DNA of 64,000 nt, taken from Salvia splendens. Taxonomy: Eukaryota; Streptophyta; Magnoliopsida; Lamiales; Lamiaceae. This document shows, in pieces, positions 1-24,052 of this stretch. Numbering within the stretch: position 1 is the stretch's first letter; every line of letters begins with the position of its first letter. The notes under the pieces were generated by a model, which was not told the DNA's origin, searched no databases, and saw only the letters and a program-made list of their open reading frames with translations. The stretch covers positions 2,480,001-2,544,000 of the forward strand of contig NC_056043.1 in assembly GCF_004379255.2 (NCBI RefSeq). The letters run 5' to 3'. Made by a program: the position numbers and the translations under genes.

Positions 1-279
1 GGGAGCATCTCTGTCGAAGATTCCAAGCATCCGTTAGTAGCCAGGCGAGCTAAGGCCAATGCTCTGAGGAGCTTAGCTGAAGACGAGAGGGGCAGGTACT
101 CAAATTCTGTTAAAACGACCAGATCCATGATCCTGAAAAACCTACAGACAAGCCTGCCCAAGTTATTTCAAGCACTGGTGGTGTATTCGAGCGCTTACTG
201 CCACAGCTTTGAGGCGATCCTCAGCGACTCGACAATGTCAGAATCGGACGACATGCAGACTGCAGCTTCAGAAATTTAA
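1..279 (+). CDS. 3' end of a DUF630/DUF632-family protein (NRG2-like), partial
   Basis: The frame starting at base 1 is open for 92 codons and stops with TAA at 277-279. Its C-terminal pattern fits the plant DUF632 family, which includes the nitrate regulator NRG2 and other bZIP-annotated proteins: a basic/acidic helix (ARRAKANALRSLAEDERGRY), then SVKTTRSMILKNLQTSLPKL and FQALVVYSSAYCHSFEAI. In this family the segment 'NLQTSLPxxFQAL' lies close to the C-terminus, so only the tail is in the window and the 5' part lies to the left. The family is plant-specific; some members act in nitrate signalling through NLP7, but which member this is cannot be told from 92 residues. The assignment rests on motif recall, not an alignment. 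Confidence 0.65.
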   Translation, partial: GSISVEDSKHPLVARRAKANALRSLAEDERGRYSNSVKTTRSMILKNLQTSLPKLFQALVVYSSAYCHSFEAILSDSTMSESDDMQTAASEI

Positions 280-843
280 CTTGGGAAGATGCAGTTCATG
301 TTGTGCTTAGAAATTAGCAGACTTTTCTGTAACATGAGCTTTTCTTGATATATATATATATATATATATATGGATTTTGTTATCCAAATGTGGAATTTAA
401 TGTTGCAGGTGATATGCAGTGAGTTCTTACATTATAAGAGACATCCAACTACTCAAATTCATCAAAATGGAGTAATAATCTCGAGTTTTGAAGGGGTGTT
501 TTCATGTGCTTAAAGTTCCCTTCCGGCTTCTCTTCGGAACAGGCTGGAAAGACGTGGAACGAGCCACCTATTCGGACCGAGTTTGTCGAGCAATTTGTAA
601 AGGAAGCATTCCAAACATCTAAGTAACTATGATATCTAACGGTTTAAAAAGGTGTGCATACCATTAGAAGTTTGAAAATTTGACATCAATTTTTTACAAT
701 AATCACCAAAGTGCAACAAAATTCACTATTAAAAAACTAGGATGTTACAGCTGTGGAAAGTCTAAGCAACAGGTACATCTCTGGCGGGTCCAAGACCCGT
801 AACCGTACTTTTCGTGCAGATGGCAACGGGGCTGAGGTTCGGC
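280..843. other. Spacer between DUF632 gene and ABCC gene
   Basis: This holds the convergent 3' regions of the DUF632 gene and the ABCC gene. A pure (TA)n run lies at about 349-371. I see no coding segment. Confidence 0.5.
349..371. repeat. (TA)n microsatellite
   Basis: Uninterrupted alternating TA run of about 23 bases, about 70 bases after the DUF632 stop codon. It probably lies in the 3' UTR. Confidence 0.8.
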
Positions 844-12391
<11,548 letters not shown>

Positions 12392-13845
12392 TTTAATCAA
12401 CTATGACCACTACTATCCTTCAATCCCGCATGTATATGTATATCCCGTGCTGCGATTCAGAATGAATTTGACTAGTCTTCCTGCAGAGCTTCCAACTCAA
12501 GATTATCACAATATGAAATCTGGAAATTCAGCATATGTCAGATCAATAGTCGATTTATTCGATCAAATATAAATAATCCATGCCTCAACTTATCATAAAC
12601 CAGATCAAAGTCAACTATATCAGACAAAAACAATCTTCCAAACGTCTAACAAATTTCTAATTCGAATTATTTAGTAAATACTGCAAAGGATTTCAAGTCA
12701 TTACACAATAAAACACTACTTAACATAGGAAAATTCAGTCTTTACATGAATCTTCACATCATCCACACACTAACCTCTTTAAACACTTCAGATTAGGCAT
12801 TCCTCATAATCACAGCAGGAAATCAGCTACTTGAACTGAAAAACACAACCAAGCGAAACTTCAAAAATCACATAAGTTTTGCAATTATGTGAAAAACACA
12901 ATTAATAAAAAAAAGAGAAGCTTGACACCCACGAAAATAGGACGTTGGAAACTCCGCCGAAACACAAACACACACGAGTAAAATACGACTAATTATACCT
13001 AGGAATCCAGGAAAGAGGGAAAAGGTGCTGAGTGGAAGTGGAAAATCATAAATGAGCGAATAATTCTGGGACACACGAGCGAAGGAGAAAAGGCCACTTC
13101 TTTAAGAGATAGGGTTGATGAGTGATAAATGTTGTCGTCGTATAGTAGTTGTGTGGGGGCAGACAGAGTGGGGAGGAGTAGAGGAATATGGAATCTGTAT
13201 ATTATACTGTACCTTTTTCCTCAATCAATTCCCCACCATTAACCAATTCCCCACCATTAACCAAAATATCTCTTTATTTATAGTGGAAAAAAAACAAAGG
13301 CGTCACCGCTTGCGAAGCCATTTCTGGAAATGGATATATATACATGGAAATACGAAGAGGTAAATCAAAACTGCAATATTATTGTTGAGGGTAGTATTAT
13401 ATTTATATAAAAATGAAAACTTTACTTGTCAGTTTAAATCTTAATATGAAGCTATGATCTTTATTGCACATGAGATTTGATGGGAATTTTGATTAAAATG
13501 GAATAAGTTATGAGTGAAATGATGAAGATGATATTTTTTTTATGAAAATGTCACTAAATTATTGTCAAAATTCTGACTTGTTCTTTAGAAATACAAATAT
13601 ACAAGAAATAAAGAATTTTTCAAGGATATAATCATTCTTGAATTTTGAGTCAAGCCAACACAAGTCAACCAAACACTAGATAAAGAACTGTTCAATTTAA
13701 AATCTCACAAAAGAGGAAAAATCTTACTACTTTGGCTGTCTTTCTCTCTCTAGGGTTTTGGGAATTTGATTCTCTCTCTAGCAAAATCATTGGACTGAAT
13801 ACTTCGCAAGAGCTCATCGCCGGCGGCTCGTGAGGAGTTACAGAC
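12392..13845. promoter_or_regulatory. Divergent intergenic region, ABCC / NBP35
   Basis: The start codons of ABCC (-) and NBP35 (+) lie head to head about 1.45 kb apart. Next to NBP35 is a CT-rich leader (13,738-13,790). The ABCC side probably holds a 5' UTR, possibly interrupted by an intron, reaching toward 13,080. A short direct repeat (CAATTCCCCACCATTAACC) lies at 13,226-13,263. No ORF in the spacer looks real. Confidence 0.5.
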
Positions 13846-15543
13846 ATGGAAAACGGGGATTACGAAGTACCTGAAAACGCCAATGAACGTATGTGTGTAA
13901 CAGTGAACTTTTCGAGCTGCAGAATTTCCTCCTTTTTTTTCTTATATTTCTCCGTTGAATTACAGATTGCCCAGGACCGCAGTCTGAATCGGCCGGCAAA
14001 TCTGACGCTTGCGAGGGATGCCCTAATCAGGAAGCTTGTGCTACTGTTCCCAAAGGACCCGATCCAGGTCGGTTTCAATTACTATTAATTTTTTTTTGTA
14101 TTTAATCGGAGGATACTGATTGATATATATAGTTTGCAATCAAATTGAAGGCAATTAATTTGTAATTTTAAGCTGTTTTCGTGTGGTCGAATTGTGCCCC
14201 TGTTTTTGCCATGTTATCAGCTAATTAGGCATATAGAACTCATCGAGGGGCTTCTGTAATTGGTTGGTATGAGTGTAGCAGTGGCATTTTTTGTGAAGGG
14301 TTTAATTTGTACTTTGAATCGCGTTGCTGATTAATAAATGGTTGCTATGTTCCCCTGTTAACTACGGGGTTAATGTTTTAGTTCTGGCTTCTTATTCTAA
14401 TGATTAATTAATTGTTGTATTTGGTACTAGTATATGGATTAGGTACTATATGAATAAGAATGGTGCCTCCATGGTATCTTACTTAAAATTGACGTAAATC
14501 ATCTGTGAAGTTATTAATTTGTGGTTACAATACATTTGATCGTTTGCATTTTTATGCAGTTATGCTATTGCTGTTACATCTGACTATGTTTCTTTGCATT
14601 CTTTGCAGACTTGGTCACTATCGCTGAAAGAATGGCAACGGTTAAACACAAAATACTAGTCTTGTCTGGAAAGGGTGGTGTTGGGAAGAGTACAGTTTCA
14701 GCTCAATTATCTTTTTCCCTGGCAGCTATGGGTTTTCAGGTGGGCCTTCTCGATATTGATATATGTGGTCCAAGCATTCCAAAGATGCTCGGTCTTGAAG
14801 GGCAAGAGATCCACCAAAGTAACCTTGGATGGTCCCCTGTTTATGTTGACTCCAACCTTGGGGTCATGTCAATAGGCTTCATGCTTCCCAACCCTGATGA
14901 TGCTGTGATATGGAGGGGTCCTAGAAAGAATGGAATCATCAAGCAATTTCTGAAGGATGTCTACTGGGGGGAACTTGATTTTCTTGTAGTTGACGCACCT
15001 CCTGGGACCTCAGACGAGCATATTTCTATTGTTCAGTTTCTCCAAGCAACTGGAATCGATGGAGCCATGATAGTTACTACTCCTCAGCAGGTATCTCTTA
15101 TTGATGTAAGGAAGGAAGTGAGTTTCTGCAATAAAGTGGGGTTGCCGGTTCTTGGAGTTGTTGAGAACATGAGTGGTCTATGCCAACCCTTGTCAGATCT
15201 CAAATTCCTTAATGTAACCGAAACTGGTGAACAGAGAGACATGACGGAGTGGGTTCTTCAATACATGAGAGAGAAAGTTCCCGAAATGCTAAACTTGGTT
15301 GCTTTCAGTGAAGTTTTTGATACTAGTGCTGGTGGTGGAGCGAAAATGTGCAGGGATATGGGCGTTCCTTTCCTCGGGAAAGTTCCTTTAGATCCTCGGC
15401 TAGGTAAAGCTGCTGAAGAAGGAAGGTCCTGCTTTGATGATGGGAAATGCGGCATGAGTGCCCCTGCGTTGAAGACCATCGTAGAGAAGCTGCTGTCGGA
15501 ACTGAAGGTATCGAGACCTGAAATATTCGAGGATGGTGCTTAG
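13846..15543 (+). CDS. NBP35: Cytosolic Fe-S cluster assembly factor NBP35 (Nubp-type P-loop ATPase)
   Basis: Scaffold ATPase of the cytosolic iron-sulfur assembly pathway. Exons are 13846-13888, 13966-14067 and 14609-15543 with GT-AG junctions, giving 359 aa. The N-terminus ([20 protein letters not shown]) carries the ferredoxin-like cluster motif C-x13-C-x2-C-x5-C. The MRP/NBP35 ATPase follows: deviant Walker [10 protein letters not shown], switch segment [10 protein letters not shown], Walker B-like [14 protein letters not shown], and [16 protein letters not shown]. The start is fixed by homology of the first residues to plant NBP35. As in other plant NBP35 proteins, the position of the central CPxC pair of fungal/animal Nbp35 reads SGLCQPL, keeping one Cys. 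Plants lack Cfd1, so NBP35 is thought to work as a homodimer. It diverges from ABCC and converges on DDB1. Confidence 0.95.
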
Positions 15544-16121
15544 TTTAGTTAGTTATATAACCATTTCCCTAAGTATACCATGCTCAGCCACCTTAATACC
15601 TATCTCTGTTTGAAGTCATGGGTCAATATATATCTCAACGCCTCCACACTTTTGTTTCTGAGGCGTCTCAATTTTTGGGATTGATTACAAGCCTAGTTGA
15701 GTAATAATAGTGTGATTATGAATGAAACCGTGGCATTTTTGTAAGGTATTATGATTTTAATGTGCAGTCTTATGTATCAATACTTTTGTTATCTTATTTC
15801 TCTCGAAGATCATTTAGCTACTCCTTCCATCCACTTGACATAGCTTTAAGAAATGTAATGAAAAGTGAATAGAAAAAGTTAGTGAAGTATAGGAGTTCAT
15901 TAACAAAAGTAAATAGTAGTAGTAGGTAAACATCAACTATATGAGCTTGTGCAAGAAATAGGTTAAAAAACAAAAGAATGTATCAAGAGAGATACCAAAG
16001 TAGACGTCTGTTTGTGTCGCTTAAAAATATACACACATCAAATGGTTGCACTTGCACCGTTACACAAACTAAAAATAGAACACCAAACGATTTCAGATGC
16101 CGCAATTAAGCAGGATGGAGT
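15544..16121. other. Convergent 3' spacer, NBP35 / DDB1
   Basis: Both genes end here, 578 bp apart. A sequence resembling a Stowaway-type MITE end (CTACTCCTTCCATCCACTTG) starts near 15,820, but I could not find a matching second end. No coding segment seen. Confidence 0.4.
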
Positions 16122-19100
16122 TTAATGCAACCTAGTCAGCTCTTCCACTCTCTTCATAAGTTCATCCACAGCAACATTCATCGACTTCGAAATCTCCTCC
16201 ATCCTATTCCTGTTGAGATCAAGGAACGATTCGATCAGATCTCCATCTAGAAAGCTTTTCGCCTCGACGGTTTTCTTCTCATTGTAGAAGGATCTCCACT
16301 GCTCGTGGCTGAGCCCCCCGACGCCCTTGATCACTTTCCGCATATTCGTCTGCAGTTTTTCCAAGAAGACGTACTGCTCGTGGGGGAGAGAGGCAATGAC
16401 CCCGATGACTCCATTGACAGTGCCGAATATGACTGTTGGGATCTGGCCAACGTCGGAATCTGGGAGCCGCATGACTAGTGAACCATGCCGGAATCGATTG
16501 ACGAATTCGCCAAGGTGGTATTCGCCAACGACCTCGAGGCGCCCACGCTCCTCGTCAGTTGCTCCTTCACTGTTTTTACGGACGGTGAAGAGGTTGAAAT
16601 TATTCTCAGCTCCAAGGTAAATATCGTCGTCCAGAATCTCGACAGCTGACATCCAATTTGCGTTGTAGTCACGAGCTCGCTCCTCAATAGCACCCTCCTC
16701 ATGCTGCGTATAACAGCACCATCGAAAGTTAGACAAAACTGTAAACTGAATACATGGTGGAAACATTGCCTGTATCTAGAGTTTAAAAATAGTCACCTTG
16801 TAAATCAGCAAAGATATTGATTTCATCAGATCACCAACTACGATGAAATCCCCCCTAGTTTGAACATAAAGGGCAAGTATGTGGCCGTGATGTCCACATT
16901 CGGATTGCAACTCGTGAGAGCCATAATCTCGTGGCATCCACTTGTACAACTGAATCTTTTGATTAATGGCAGCAAGCAGTTTCCCATTGAAGGCGTTAAG
17001 AGAATAGACAGCACCTTTGGTTTCCTTCTCAGCAATTAGTTGGAGTTTTCCATCTTCTACAATAAAAATTAAAACCCGACCCTGACGAAACAAGAGAAAA
17101 GTTAGCAACGATAACACCAAAGATGTAGCATATCCAAAGTGACTTTCATGAATTCCAGGTAAAAGATTTGGGAGAGATAGAAAAGGATGAAATGGCGGAA
17201 ACACATGCACCAAAAACATGCAAGACACATTGTTGAGGGCAGACAGCTGAAAAAGATTAAAAACTAACCTTAGTAGGTTCATTTTCTTCTGGCATTACGT
17301 ATGCAGTCCCCACACAGTAGTACACATTACTGTCATCAGAGAACGAGCAGCTAAGGACAGAACAACCACACTCGAATTGATCCAGAGGATAAGTAGATAT
17401 GAAATCGAATGTCTGGTCATCTAACAAGCGGACAAAGTGCATTTCAGAGTCATCTGCTGCTGATTGGTTATATTTCAAACTACAAATGGCAAAAGTCCGT
17501 GTTTGTTCCTGATGACATATACGCCGTGCATGCTCCCCAAGTGGGATCGAGCGTATGTGAAGCTTTTGAATATCATCTATGGTTCCAATTGTTAGTTCGC
17601 CTTCTTTAGCAATAGCAAGGCTGTTAAAAGAAAGACTTTCTTCTCAGAACTCTAACAAGAAGGACAAAGATAGGTCTTGCAATTACCAAGCATACCCTTT
17701 ATGATGCTGATATTATATAAGATAGATAGGAGTAAAACTAAACCAAGTTTTGTTGAATCATTTCAATTAACACATGAATGGAACAACATTGTACCTGTCG
17801 GGGAAAGCAGCTGTATTGAAGGGGCACATATAACTGACTTCTTTCAGATTTACATTGCTGTAAAGCAATTTCTTGTTACTGCTATAGATGACAGTCGGTC
17901 TATCAGAAGCCGCAAATACATGTGTGGCATTCTTTGATGAGAAAGTACGTAGTGTAATTGGTTGGGTCCCTAAAGAAACTTTCTTCCTGTCTGATAGTGC
18001 ACCGTTGCTGGTAGTCAACACAAAATTCAAGAGATGTCCATCCCCAAGAGCACATAACAGATAAGATATCTGAAATTGGTAGACAGCAAATACTGTTCAT
18101 CAGTCCCACATAATTGAAGTAATGTTACTTCCAAAATTAACGGAATAAAGATGCAACTAACCCCTTCAAAAGCACAAAGAAGTACAGATCGAGGAATGAT
18201 CTCCCCTCCCAAATGCTCCTTTGTTATAAGATTCAAGTCTGGAAGTGAAAATATCCTAACACTAATATCTGTCCACATTCCCACCGCAGCTAGTTGACTG
18301 CAGTTTTTGTTATCACCAATTGGATTAATGTCCAGGCATGAGATGTCATACTCCAACTGGGTATGTTTCACTTCTCTCAGAACACCGTCACCAATTTCTA
18401 GATAAATTAAATGTCCTCCGCCGGTAGCCAATAGAACCTGTCAAAGCAAAAAAAAAAAACTCAATACTCACCCAAAATAGGTATATTTGATGTTTTGATA
18501 ACTTCATTGGATGAGAAGGTTATTTTCTAAGTTTGTCAGACAAATCAAATTTAGTCATATGTGAATGTGATAGAAGATATACTTGAGTGACATTGGCAGT
18601 GGCAACATTGATTGAATAACCTTCCGGAGCAAACCATTCATTGTGAAGCTCTCTGCTGGTAGCACTGACTAGTCTAACTGTACTTGAAGTAACCTGTATG
18701 ATAAATATTCAAGTGAAAACTAAATAAGTAGATTGAACACAATATAAGAAAGTGCAAAGTTCAACCACTGTCTTCTTTCAATAAAAAACTCAGCCATTTC
18801 CTGCTAAACATTTCCACACATAAACGTACATTTTAGTATGTATGAGTTTTATTAGTATTTCCATATGCAAATACAATGGATCGGAACTTATATATAATGC
18901 TTAATTGAGGAGATTACAGGTAAGAGTATTTCACTCATTCCTTGTACAAATTCTGTATGTTACTCATATCTATGCTACATAATTCTCGATAATGATCAAA
19001 GTTGAACTGCTTTAAACCTCTAGGTTCTAATTCTTTAGAGAAACTTGTGGGTTTTAGATAAAAGTTTAAGTCAGAAACTTTTAACAAAAAGACATCCGCA

Positions 19101-22100
19101 TCAAAAAACCAATGCCCGTCGATTACTTCATTGCACTCGAGTTCGCCCTTATGATCATGTGGCATCAAAAGATCAAACTGGGATAATTCTTCTCAAATCT
19201 AAAAACCAATTCACTTAAAAGCAAGAAGAATACTAAAGAGCCGTAAAAAGAAACAAATAAATACAAATAAACAAGTTTCCCATAGTTTGATATGATCATG
19301 ATATTAAGGATTTAGATACAGCATGGTCACCGAGATCTCTGTTAGTGCAATGTTAGAAGGCCTATGGAAGGATTGAGAATGTTGCATCATCCATACCTGC
19401 ACAAGTTGATCGTATGCAGCATCATGACAAAACAAAGTCTGTACATTGGAACAAAAACCTTCAATCTCAGTTTCCTCCAATTCATCTTCAATATTCATTG
19501 CCAAAATACGTGTCTCGTTGATAAAGCTGACGACTAAGAAAGTATCATATGGATCATCAGTAGCTGATCGCAGCGACCACATGCCCTTGATGCCTTGAAG
19601 CTCTACAGATGCCTATGCATGATATTGAATATAAAATACATGAGAAAATAACCGAAAATATGGTTTTTGCAAGTCAACTTTACCACACTTACCTGTTCAT
19701 TTATTCCAATACCATTTCGCACAATGCGCAAAGAACCATCCTTGTAGGCACCTGAGCAAGTTACAACTTGACCTTGCCCTTGCCTCTCCAAGTCAACCAC
19801 ACAGAAATCAACAATTGGCCCCAAATTCACATATCTTTCAAGAACTTCCACATAAGAACCTTTTGCGTCCGGTTGAAGATTAAGCTTTATAAGCTGAATT
19901 ACGATATAGATATCGATATATTAAAACTACATCATAATAGGAAAATAAAATAAAGGCACCAGGCTCACAGCGACAGCAGTAGGTATAGTTATTTAGTCGT
20001 AGACTATGCAAGTCAAGTCTAGAACTCGGTAATATTTACTAAGAGAAAGTAAGGTACCATTCTATAAAGATGTTAAAACAATAATCAAATGTGATTTCTT
20101 AAGGTAATCCAACATCAACATTCAACAGAATCATAAAACTGGCTATCTTGATTCTAGAGATAAGCAAAACCAACATCAACATAAATACAAAAGGGCTATT
20201 TATTAAATAATACCAGGGGTACACTTCATCTAGAAAAGGACTTAGGGAGCAGACATATATTTGCATTGGCCAAAAGTAGAGTGGTTTACAAAGACACGTT
20301 AATGACAAAAAAAAATCAAGCCACCAAGTACTGAAAATGAAACACGGTAAAATAAGATCCATAATCTTGGTAACTAATAATCAGTCTAACATTATTATAT
20401 GATAAAACAGGGAATATAGTCAGTTCCAATAAATTAGATACCATTATAAAAAGAGAAAGATCTTTAAACCTGTGAATCTCCATAACTTGAGCCAACAAAA
20501 ACAACAGCATTATCAAGATATGATATGGATGATGCAATAGAAGTTTCCCCCAAGAGCTCAATTTTGAGTCCAGATACTCTAGTACGTCATGAAAAACAAA
20601 CAAACAAATAAAATATCAGAGGCCTGTCGAAGGGTTGAAATAAACACAAGACCTGAAGACAAGGATGAGATGCTAATCTGATAATAAAATGGAGTAGAAG
20701 AAACTTACTTCTCCTTCTCATGAGTTATAACAAGTAGATGCAAAAGCCCATTGTGATCTCCTAATAAGTAGCGTGAACCATCTGCATCAACCCTTCCATA
20801 GGCTCTTGTAATAGACTTCAAGGATAAACAAACAGCAGTCAGGACGTGACATAAATGGTGTTGCAAAGACCTAGCATTTAATAAAGGAGTACAACTTACA
20901 GGTCTAATTGGGATTGCTTTGAAACTTGAGGCACTGGAATATACTATTGTTTCTTCACCAATAATGAGGACACCACAAAGAGGAGGTGGCACTGGGATTA
21001 ACAAATCTGCCCCATTGTCAAGATTGTTTTGTGACCACGGACCTTCAACAAAATCTTTATCCTTCAAATTAACCTCGTATGTTTTCATATGACGCGCATC
21101 CTTGTTATCCTGCTCGCCGAAGAACAGTGGTAAAGGACAAGAACCAGTGTGTTAGGTTAAAAAGTAAAAACCCAATTTTGTCCTTAAGTACCAACAAATA
21201 CAAAAGATAGCCAAATAGAAAATATCATCCACATAGTCTACAAAGGCTCTTTGACAATGACTCAATATACTTTAATAGGATAAGTATATGGATTAAGCAA
21301 GAGAGTGGGAAATTGAAAGCATAGATAAGTTGGAAACATCTTAGTACTATCCATGAAGCACATCCAAAAAAATCAAATGCTGACGGATATAGATAAAATA
21401 ATCTTGAGACAAATCAAAGTCAATCGTTGATTAAATGTATCAAATACACCACATATTCTGGTAATTTCCATGATTTAAGCATACCATATTCCTCGTTATG
21501 AGAAAAACCCATAACATGACAAAAGTAAAAATATACCTGGTAAAGTACAACAATGGTCGGCTTAGGGCAACCATACAAAAACTTGATATCTAAAACCTGA
21601 AGCTCCTCCAGCCTGAAGAAGCAACACATAAATTACATGTACGTCGGAAATGGTAATCAGAAGTCACCAAAATAGTAATTAAACTATCCCAATAGAAAGA
21701 TGAGAATAGTTAACAGGCTATCTTAAACAATTAAAGCATGTATGAAACACAAAAGGCTCCACTTTCTGTTCCAGATAGTTAGATTACTAGAGTGATTATG
21801 GAAAAAAGTACACCTGATATTAAATGCCTCTTTGAGTTGGCCTTTGTTATCAAATGGAATGACCTAAACACAAAATAAAACAAAAGTATCAAATTCACTG
21901 GAATACTTTTAAAAGTTTCGGTTTTAATTTTTAAAAACTCCAAAATTACAAAAAGAAAAGTAAGATTGATACAGCAGGATGACCAATACCTTGAACAACC
22001 CATCATATAGATGTAGACCAATCAACCTGCAGTCTGGATCAACTATTCCAATCTACAAAGAAAGCAATAAAGAAGTCAAGGGCTGGCTATATATTCTAAA

Positions 22101-23445
22101 ACAAACAAATTTGAGATCAAGAGCACAGCACAATTTTCCCCAGGGTACAAGAAAGTACCTGTCCATTATCAGTGGGACGGCCAATCCGATCAGAAACATC
22201 ACCCATGGCTCTGTTTAAAAATGGAAGCCAATCCAATATAAAAAGTAAGTTTGGATGAAAGCTAGCAATGCCAACAAATATACTGAGTGAAATGTGATCT
22301 TGTAAAACAATAACTAGTTTGAAGTCCCCATTCAAATTCCACATGCATAACTTATTTCATGCAAACTCATTAAGGCAGGAGACTTGACGCACCCAATTGA
22401 TAAGTGTACAATAAGCACATAAAATGACAAAATATAGGTTTATTAAACTAACAAGGCCACACCTTGTGATAAACTCGCCAGTCTCGGCGTCCCATTGCAA
22501 AACGCAGAATTTGTATCTTTCTGTAGCTATGAAAAGGAGGTCTTGTGTTTCTCCCTATTGATTTTAGAAAGTTTATAAGACAGCACTTCTCTTAATTCAA
22601 CGATAAAGTATATGAAAGGATGTAATAAAACTGCATGAGTTCGTATCAGGTGGAGCAATAACCACTGAATGTTTTGCATATGCAGGGTACTCACATGTGG
22701 GCGAAAAAGCTCAAGTGTGGCGATTCTCCCATATATCGGCACATCCAGCATAGGCTGCACAACAAGAGAAAAACACTTCCTAAAAACGTATACGGTATGC
22801 TTCACCAAACTCCAAATGGTATCATTTCAATAGGATGGAACGGCCTAACTGCCCCTTCTAGTGCTTCCTTAACTATCATCCCAAAGTAAATAGGAGTATA
22901 AAACTAGCAAAAATATAAATAAGTTCAAAGCTTGCTTACTACTTCCTTCATCAACAACCTACTATTTCTCACTGTGTCTAACTGACTCCCCATTCCCTTC
23001 TCTTAGAAAGGGCTTTTCACTAAATTTCAAAAAGGAAAACTTAACATGTCACCTTAATTTATGGTCCCGTGCAAGGAAAACTTCTTGTCAAATAAAATGT
23101 GAAGAAAAACACCAATCATTGCAACAGAAAAGGCATAATGCAACTTGAACATCATTATACCTGCAAGCCTTGAGGCGAGAGCAAATGAATCTCAATCCGG
23201 GTGCATTTCCTGAAAATAGATTTCAATTACCAAATTTTCAAATTTCGGCAAGCAGACTTAAAGCCACAATTTTTTCGCACTAAACTCCTCGTGCATGAGA
23301 GGGTTAGGGCGCGAGAGGGATGGAGCGAGCGGAAAACTTACGCAATTATGAGATTGAGCTCCTGCGGGCTAGTGAAATTGCCGACGCACGAATGCGTGAC
23401 GTTGGTGGGCTTGTGCGCCGTCACTACGTAATTCCATACGCTCAT
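16122..23445 (-). CDS. DDB1: DNA damage-binding protein 1 (DDB1), complete
   Basis: Adaptor of CUL4 E3 ubiquitin ligases; in plants it also works with DET1/COP10 in light signalling and with DDB2 in UV-damage repair. I rebuilt 19 exons, high to low: 23342-23445, 23161-23209, 22695-22754, 22463-22554, 22159-22210, 21990-22052, 21814-21863, 21537-21612, 20900-21109, 20709-20815, 20470-20578, 19693-19893, 19397-19612, 18583-18693, 18162-18437, 17795-18069, 17269-17620, 16797-17081, 16122-16703. The total is 3270 nt, 1089 aa, the usual length. The start [20 protein letters not shown] is the conserved DDB1 N-terminus. Recognisable blocks include [18 protein letters not shown] and [16 protein letters not shown] (propellers A/B), [15 protein letters not shown] (propeller C) and the helical C-terminus ending RVEELTRLH. 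No frameshift or stop was found. Confidence 0.96.
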
Positions 23446-23772
23446 CTTCGCCTACTGTGTGTATGCGCCCGTATAGCTTCCTATTTCTCCTGGATAAGTA
23501 GAAACCGTCGAAACTCAGATTCCTGTGATGTAGAGAGGGAGGGGGAAGGTTGAGAAGCCGGAAACAGCTCGAATTGCGGAAAGAGGGAGAGAGAAACAGC
23601 GCTTAATTGCAGTGTAGATTTATTTATGCAGTGAGCGGTGAGTGAAAACGGCGTCGTAACAGTCGGGTTGATAGAGACAACGATGAGAAATGGGCCGCTG
23701 TGGTCGGCCCATAACTATTGGGCTGGTACAGCTATTACGAGATAATGCGCATAGAGTAGGTGAGCGTGTATC
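23446..23772. promoter_or_regulatory. DDB1 upstream region
   Basis: Purine-rich leader and promoter of DDB1 (read on the minus strand), bounded on the right by the Harbinger element at 23,776. No coding segment. I cannot place the transcription start. Confidence 0.4.
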
Positions 23773-24052
23773 TAAGCCCATCCGCAACGCTTTCACTTAT
23801 CCGTCCTTTAAATTACTATTCATGAGTCTCACTGTACTTTTTACTCCATCTCTTAACTAAGGGACGGAATCTGCAACCCTCCGTCTCTTAATCGTCCCTT
23901 AAATTACTATTCATTCAATTTCATTTTTTATTTTTATTTCCAACCAAATTAAATTAATAAAAACACACTTCATTAAATAAAATAAACTTACAACATAAAA
24001 TTCGTAAAAAAACATAATTTAAGAATTTCCTAAAAAATTAAAAATACATAAT

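Noticed and set aside
18935..19168. 77-codon minus-strand ORF in a DDB1 intron
   Set aside because: No family pattern. It lies wholly in the intron between exons 13 and 14, and the DDB1 reading frame is complete without it.
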